NCBI GenBank assembly: GCA_023390055.1
Contig: JAEWDP010000002.1
Location: forward strand, 1 to 46,506
Origin: Pseudomonadota bacterium
GTDB taxonomy: Bacteria > Pseudomonadota > Alphaproteobacteria > Rhizobiales > Rhizobiaceae
DNA: 46,506 nucleotides
Direction of reading: 5' to 3'
A program made the position numbers and the translations under genes. Of the stretch, positions 41,952-46,506 are shown one piece after another. The notes beneath the pieces were generated by a model. It saw only the letters and a list, made by a program, of their open reading frames with translations, made no database searches and was not told where the DNA came from. The first letter of the stretch is position 1. The number at the start of each line of letters is the position of its first letter.

Positions 41952-43250
41952 TCATATTCCGAGGCGGTCACGCAGGCCGTACCACCAGGCTCCAAGCGCT
42001 GTGAGCGGTACACGCAATGCCTTGCCGCCAGGAAAGGGAAGGTTGGGCAGAGAGGACCAGACATCGAACCGTTCGGCATGACCAGCCACGACCTCGCCCA
42101 AGATCTTGCCGAGGAGATGTGTGGTTGTCACACCGTGGCCGCTGTCTCCGTGCGAGAAATAGATCTTGTCTGCAAGGCGTCCGACGTGTGGAATGCGGGT
42201 CAGGGTCAATGCGAAATTTCCACTCCAGGCATAATCGATCCGGACATCCTTCAGCTGCGGGAATGTCTTCAGCATGTTTGGGCGGATGACGCTGGTCAGA
42301 TCTTTCGGGTCATTGCCACCATAGCCGATGCCACCACCATAGAGCAGTCGATTGTCGGCGGTGCGACGATAATAATCGAGGATATAGTTGGCGTCCTCGA
42401 CGCAATAGTTCGCTGGTAGAAGCTCCCCGATCAGGCTGGCACCAAGCGGTTCCGTCGCCATCACCTGACTGGAAACCGGCATCATTCGGCTGTTTATCGC
42501 CGGTAGGAGAGGGGAGAGGTAGGCATTGCCGCAGACGAGGACGTAAACCGCCGTGACCGTGCCCTCGGGCGTTCGAACGGTTTGTTTTTCACCCTCGTTG
42601 ACGGAAATGACACGTGAGCCTTCGAAGATTTGGGCGCCGAGCGCCGTTGCGGCAGCCGCCTCACCGAGGACCAGATTGAGTGGGTGGATATGGCCTCCCA
42701 GTCGATCAATCATGCCGCCTGCGTATCGATCGGTCTTCACATAGCGTTCGACCTCTGACCTTGAAACCATTTCAAGTCCGGGATGCCCATGGCTTTCCCA
42801 GTGGTTCTTGTGGGCCTCCATCGCGCGCATCTGCTTATCCGTAAAGGCAGCAAAGAAACCACCTTCGACGAGGGCGCAGTCAATGTCGTAGCGTGCAATT
42901 CGGTTGCGGATGATTTCTCCACCCTCAAGCGACATGGCACCCAGCTGGACGGCTTTTTCATGGCCATAACGGCCTGCAATGGTTTTAAGGTCTCGGCTGT
43001 AGCCGTTGACGATCTGGCCGCCATTACGCCCGGAGGCACCGAAACCGATGCGCTCGGCTTCGAGAACGATAACGCTATAGCCACGCTCACTAAGCTCCAG
43101 GGCTGCGGAAATGCCCGTAAATCCAGCGCCAATGATGCAGACGTCGGTTTCAAGGTTGCCCTGAAGAACGCCGCGCGGCTGCTTGTCATTTGCGGATGCT
43201 GCATACCACGAGTTCACGTGTCTTGGATTGTTGCTGGTCTTGTAGGCCAT
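41952..43250 (-). CDS. puuB: Gamma-glutamylputrescine oxidase-type FAD enzyme
   Basis: This 432-residue FAD oxidoreductase (DAO family) has the Rossmann motif DVCIIGAGFTGISAALELSE and the follow-up GFGASGRNGGQIVNGY typical of PuuB and OrdL-like enzymes. The C-terminal GDSGHGVTTTHLLGKILGE binds the cofactor. PuuB oxidises gamma-glutamylputrescine to gamma-glutamyl-gamma-aminobutyraldehyde with H2O2 and ammonia. The ATG at 43250 begins one base after the stop of the upstream glutamine-synthetase-like gene, so the two are coupled. This pairing is the main reason for the PuuB name; other amine oxidase roles are possible. PuuC and PuuD are not in the window. Confidence 0.82.
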   Translation of the reverse strand: MAYKTSNNPRHVNSWYAASANDKQPRGVLQGNLETDVCIIGAGFTGISAALELSERGYSVIVLEAERIGFGASGRNGGQIVNGYSRDLKTIAGRYGHEKAVQLGAMSLEGGEIIRNRIARYDIDCALVEGGFFAAFTDKQMRAMEAHKNHWESHGHPGLEMVSRSEVERYVKTDRYAGGMIDRLGGHIHPLNLVLGEAAAATALGAQIFEGSRVISVNEGEKQTVRTPEGTVTAVYVLVCGNAYLSPLLPAINSRMMPVSSQVMATEPLGASLIGELLPANYCVEDANYILDYYRRTADNRLLYGGGIGYGGNDPKDLTSVIRPNMLKTFPQLKDVRIDYAWSGNFALTLTRIPHVGRLADKIYFSHGDSGHGVTTTHLLGKILGEVVAGHAERFDVWSSLPNLPFPGGKALRVPLTALGAWWYGLRDRLGI

Positions 43251-43251
43251 C

Positions 43252-44610
43252 TCATACAGTCCTGATATAGGCGTCGTATTCGACGTCGGTGACGCGCAGC
43301 GAAAATTCAGAAATCTCCTGCCGTTTGCAGGCAGTGTAGAGGGCCCGGTACTTCGGCCCGAACGTTGCGTAGGCAAAACTTGACTTTGCAAACTGCTGGA
43401 GAGCGTGGTCCCAGTTGGTCGGCAAAGGCTCGTGGCTCACAGCATGGTCATCGCCAGTGATCGCGCCGCCAGGATTGCGCTTTTCGCGGATACCGGTAAG
43501 CGCTGCATTGAGGATCATCGCCAGGACCAGGTATGGATTGGTGTCAGCACCTGCCACTCGATGCTCGATGCGAGTTGCAGATTTGGACGCGGTGATCACG
43601 CGGACAGCCGCCGAGCGGTTGTCAAATCCCCAGGAGGCATAGGTCGGTGCATGCTCGCTTGGCCGCAAGCGACGGTACGAGTTTGCATGTGGCGCAAAGA
43701 CTGCCATGCTCTCGTTCATGTTTTCCAAGAGTCCGCCAACGGAATGGAAGAGGATCTCTGCCGGACCATCGTCACCGGCATAGACATTGTTCCCATTCTC
43801 ATCAACCAGCGAGAAGTGAACGTGCATTCCACTTCCTGCCTGCATGCCGTAGGGCTTGGCCATGAAGGTCGCGTCGAAGCCATTGGCTCTTGCTACGCCC
43901 TTGACCGCACGCTTTAAAAGCACTGCATAGTCGGCGGCCTTCAAGGCGTTGGAAACGTGGTTCAGGTTGATTTCATATTGGCCAGGACCGTTTTCCCGCA
44001 AAGTCGTGTCTGCCGGAATGCCCTGAGCTCGAGCCGCACTGGCAATGCCATGAAAGACACTTTCGAAGTCCTGGAGTTCGGAAATCGACAGAACCTGCGT
44101 CTGACCCGTATGCCAGCGGCCTTCCCGGGAATTTGGAGGACGGACAGGATCCACCGCAGATCGAAGCGGATCGATGAGGTAGAATTCGAGTTCCGTTGCA
44201 ACAACAGGCGTCAGGCCAAGTCTGGAAAATCCCTTCAGAACGTTTGCAAGGATCTGCCTTGGATCGCCATAGAATCCATGACCGTCAGGGTCGTGCATGC
44301 CGAGCAGGACTTGTGCTGTCGCGCGATTGAGCCAGGTAACGCGAGATAATGAACCTGGGACAGGAAAACACAGACCATCCGGATCGCCGGTTCCTTCCGC
44401 AAGTCCGGCAGCATTGACGTCACGGCCCCAGACATCCAGCGCGTAGACAGAACGTGGCATTGCCATTCCCTTGGAAAGAATGTCGAGTGCTCGTTCCCTC
44501 GGGATCCACTTGCCGCGTGGCACGCCGTTCACGTCGATGACGAATGCTTCAAGGACTTCGATGTCTGGGTTGTGTTCGAAGAAGAGCTGCGCGGAACTTA
44601 TATCATCCAT
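43252..44610 (-). CDS. puuA: Gamma-glutamylputrescine synthetase-type GS-like enzyme
   Basis: This 452-residue enzyme is glutamine-synthetase-like (PuuA group) and should ligate glutamate to an amine, with putrescine as the best-known substrate. GS motifs are visible: the ATELEFYLID glutamate-binding region, ENGPGQYEINL, KPYGMQAGSGMHVHFSL (the catalytic HVHFS), and RPSEHAPTYASWGFDNRSAAVR. The family opening DVNGVPRGKWIPRERALDI is typical of GS-like ligases of amine catabolism. It is the first gene of the pair with the PuuB-like oxidase. The 213-base gap upstream (44611-44822) contains its promoter; no operator was recognised. The puuA name is by context and motifs, not by a direct alignment. 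Confidence 0.85.
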   Translation of the reverse strand: MDDISSAQLFFEHNPDIEVLEAFVIDVNGVPRGKWIPRERALDILSKGMAMPRSVYALDVWGRDVNAAGLAEGTGDPDGLCFPVPGSLSRVTWLNRATAQVLLGMHDPDGHGFYGDPRQILANVLKGFSRLGLTPVVATELEFYLIDPLRSAVDPVRPPNSREGRWHTGQTQVLSISELQDFESVFHGIASAARAQGIPADTTLRENGPGQYEINLNHVSNALKAADYAVLLKRAVKGVARANGFDATFMAKPYGMQAGSGMHVHFSLVDENGNNVYAGDDGPAEILFHSVGGLLENMNESMAVFAPHANSYRRLRPSEHAPTYASWGFDNRSAAVRVITASKSATRIEHRVAGADTNPYLVLAMILNAALTGIREKRNPGGAITGDDHAVSHEPLPTNWDHALQQFAKSSFAYATFGPKYRALYTACKRQEISEFSLRVTDVEYDAYIRTV

Positions 44611-44822
44611 AAAGCACCAAATTACCGATTGTTCATCTGCGCCATGGGCGCCCAGGCAAAGATTGCCTCGCTAACGATGAACGGTTCTGGCGTTATAGAT
44701 AAGATACCGTACCATAGTGTCTTGCAGCCCGGCGGTGGGCTGCATTTTCCTCTGTTTTACGCACCCTATCCATGTTTGGGACGGAAGGCCAGAGCGCGAA
44801 TCTCACATAGGGATTGTTCCAG

Positions 44823-46070
44823 CTAGGCGCCGAACCGCTCTGGACTATAAGCCGAGATGTCAATGAGCGTCTTTTCGCCAACGATTGCCTCTGCGATAAC
44901 CTGACCGGTGACGGGCCCGAGTGTCAGGCCGTGGTGAGCATGGCCGAATGCGAACCACAGCCCGTCATGACGAGGTGCCTTGCCAATTACGGGCATCATG
45001 TCTGGCGTGCAAGGGCGGGCACCGATCCAGGGTTCTGGATCAAGTCGTTCCCCAAGAGGAAAGATAGCGCGGGCGACCTTTTCGGCACGATCGAGCTGGA
45101 CCGGGGTCTTTGGAGCGTCGCGTAGTGCGAATTCCGCGCCGGTTGTCAGACGAATTCCCTGGTTCATCGGGGCGAGAAAATAACCACGCTCGGAGTCCAT
45201 CGTGAAGCCGTTGAGCTTTGCCTGCCCTTGCGTGCCATAATGCATATGGTAGCCGCGCTTGACGCCAACCAGGAACCTGTAGCCAAGCGGCTTCGTGACG
45301 GTATCTGACCAAGGACCAAGCGCCACGACGACGTCTTTCGCCTCGACAGTTCCGTCGCCGGCAACGATCCGCCATCCGTTGGTGGTTTGTGAAAGGCTGT
45401 GGGCGTCACCTTTCAGAAGACGGCCGCCACGTTTTTTGAAGAGGGAAACATAAGCCATTGTCAGGGCATAAGGGTCCCGGATCGACCACGGATCTTCCCA
45501 TTTGAGCCCGCCAACGAAGTCTCGACTGAGGTGCGGTTCTTGCTGCGCGATTTCGACAGGTGTTAGTTCCTTGAAGGCGACGCCATATTCTGTGTGAAGC
45601 CGTGCAGCTTCTCGAAGCTCACCATCTCTTCTCGCAGTGGTCCGAAAGAGTTCCGTCCATCCTTCCTTGGCGACCAGTGCTCCGGCACCGGCTTCCTCGA
45701 TCAACTCGTTGTGGGTGGAAATCGAGTGCTCGATCAGGGGCGCATAGGCCCTGGCGATCAATTGATGGCGGCTCAGATTTGAATGCCACCAGTATTTCGC
45801 AAGGAAGGACGTAACGGATGGTATTGCGCTCCAGTGATAATGGGCGTCGATCTGCCTATTCATGGCATAGCGCAAGATCATACCGAACTGCTGTGGAAAA
45901 CCGTAAGGCACGACCCCTTCTCGCTGGATGAGCCCGGCATTGCCAAAGGATGTTTCTTCGCCAGGACCTCTGCGGTCAACCAACACAACCGACTTACCTC
46001 TACGGGCCAGTTGCAATGCCGTGGAAACGCCAATGATACCTGCGCCGAGGACGATTACATCCGCTGTCAT
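44823..46070 (-). CDS. D-amino-acid dehydrogenase-type FAD oxidoreductase
   Basis: This 415-residue flavoprotein of the DadA/DAO family has the Rossmann motif VIVLGAGIIGVSTALQLARR, then VLVDRRGPGEETSFGNAGLI as in DadA-like enzymes. The C-terminal HAHHGLTLGPVTGQVIAE binds FAD. It differs from the dadA gene at 17667 (for example GLIQREGVVPYGFP in place of GQVSFGYCSPW), so it is a paralogue with another substrate, possibly another D-amino acid or an N-alkyl amino acid. It lies upstream of the puuA/puuB-like pair on the same strand, separated by 212 bases, so it may be co-regulated but has room for a separate promoter. It is divergent from the phosphomutase gene. Confidence 0.85.
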   Translation of the reverse strand: MTADVIVLGAGIIGVSTALQLARRGKSVVLVDRRGPGEETSFGNAGLIQREGVVPYGFPQQFGMILRYAMNRQIDAHYHWSAIPSVTSFLAKYWWHSNLSRHQLIARAYAPLIEHSISTHNELIEEAGAGALVAKEGWTELFRTTARRDGELREAARLHTEYGVAFKELTPVEIAQQEPHLSRDFVGGLKWEDPWSIRDPYALTMAYVSLFKKRGGRLLKGDAHSLSQTTNGWRIVAGDGTVEAKDVVVALGPWSDTVTKPLGYRFLVGVKRGYHMHYGTQGQAKLNGFTMDSERGYFLAPMNQGIRLTTGAEFALRDAPKTPVQLDRAEKVARAIFPLGERLDPEPWIGARPCTPDMMPVIGKAPRHDGLWFAFGHAHHGLTLGPVTGQVIAEAIVGEKTLIDISAYSPERFGA

Positions 46071-46248
46071 GATTGCACTTTCATCTGAATTTTTGTTGGG
46101 CCGACCATGCCGAGGACGATGCTACCGTGCAAACGAAAAATTGCTACAACCACTAGATTGTTGTTCGTTTCCAGAGGGTGAGCTGCTTGTGTGATCTCGA
46201 AGTGCTCACTACAAAACGTGCAATGAGGATTTTAAGACGGGGACAGCC

Positions 46249-46506
46249 ATGAAATTCGGAACAAGCGGACTTCGCGGCCTGTCCAAAGATCTGGAAGGTC
46301 CGGAATCAGGCGTCTATGCGACCGCTTTTGGTCGATATCTCTTGGAAACCGGCAAGGCCAGTTCGGGTGATGCCATTCTGGTCGGGAGGGATTTTCGTGA
46401 ATCCAGCCCCCGGATTGCGGATAATTGTATGACCGCTCTTTCAACTCTTGGTTTTGAAGTGATTGATTGCGGAACGGTTCCAACGCCAGCGCTGGCACTT
46501 TACGGT
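46249..46506 (+). CDS. Phosphoglucomutase/phosphomannomutase, N-terminal part
   Basis: The gene begins at ATG 46249 and runs off the window end, giving 86 residues. It opens MKFGTSGLRGLSKDLEG, the start of alpha-D-phosphohexomutases, with the usual GTSG-(L/I)-RG motif. ILVGRDFRESSPRIADNC follows. The catalytic serine motif (T-A-S-H-N) would come just after the end. These enzymes interconvert hexose 1- and 6-phosphates for polysaccharide and LPS precursor synthesis. Substrate preference cannot be judged from this part. Confidence 0.88.
   Translation, partial: MKFGTSGLRGLSKDLEGPESGVYATAFGRYLLETGKASSGDAILVGRDFRESSPRIADNCMTALSTLGFEVIDCGTVPTPALALYG

Noticed and set aside
1..46506. CRISPR arrays, tRNA, rRNA genes and prophage
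   Set aside because: No regularly spaced direct repeats, cloverleaf-type sequences, rRNA stretches or phage structural genes were seen on reading the window.

Overview
The window looks like a chromosomal segment of an alphaproteobacterium of the order Hyphomicrobiales (Rhizobiaceae/Brucellaceae side). The clearest marker is a RirA-type Rrf2 iron regulator with its three-cysteine cluster (21514-21990), next to a divergent periplasmic Fe(III)-binding protein. Supporting signs are the periplasmic-binding-protein ABC transporters, the puuAB-like polyamine genes, a beta-carbonic anhydrase and a palindromic intergenic repeat of the kind common in this order. No rRNA, tRNA, CRISPR array or replication origin was seen. 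The species cannot be fixed from the sequence alone.

Layout. (1) 1-1.1 kb is debris: an IS3-type transposase tail, a HigA-like antitoxin without its start, and a HipB-like repressor broken by a frameshift but still preceded by three evenly spaced operator-like palindromes. (2) 1.5-12.1 kb is a surface/sulfatase block: a small membrane protein, a LytS/LytR-type two-component pair, a membrane-anchored winged-helix/TPR protein, an outer-membrane Phenol_MetA_deg-type protein, a formylglycine-generating enzyme, a Tat-exported sulfatase and a periplasmic HAD phosphatase. Four transcription units here share a GTTACnGTAAC-type box, suggesting one regulon. (3) 12.6-19.9 kb holds ordinary single units: a small XRE protein, a LysR regulator divergent from mmsA, a carbonic anhydrase, an Lrp regulator divergent from dadA, and a DUF892 stress protein. 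(4) 20.3-23.8 kb is iron control (Fe(III)-binding protein, rirA), an AbrB-type membrane protein and gluconokinase.

(5) 23.8-35.5 kb is the most interesting metabolic block. On the minus strand lie a four-gene polyamine/opine-type ABC transporter, an orphan OmpR-type regulator and an alpha-oxoamine synthase. On the plus strand lie a GntR/FCD regulator, a class III aminotransferase, a ThDP enzyme of the acetolactate-synthase fold and an SDR (the last three overlapping by 4 bases), then a second orphan OmpR-type regulator. A palindrome (TTTTGTTGCAACAAAA and a one-mismatch relative) sits in front of both arms, so one GntR protein probably controls uptake and catabolism of a single amino compound. 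Both OmpR-type regulators have Glu where the receiver Asp should be. The substrate is unknown.

(6) 36.0-37.9 kb carries two tandem copies of a fused nucleotidyltransferase-HEPN gene. They are nearly identical at both ends and divergent in a central block, and are followed closely by a succinate-semialdehyde dehydrogenase gene (gabD-like). (7) 39.4-46.5 kb has a small hypothetical gene, a GT25 glycosyltransferase, a TetR regulator convergent with a gamma-glutamylputrescine-type oxidase/synthetase pair, a D-amino-acid dehydrogenase-type oxidoreductase and the start of a phosphoglucomutase/phosphomannomutase gene that runs off the window.
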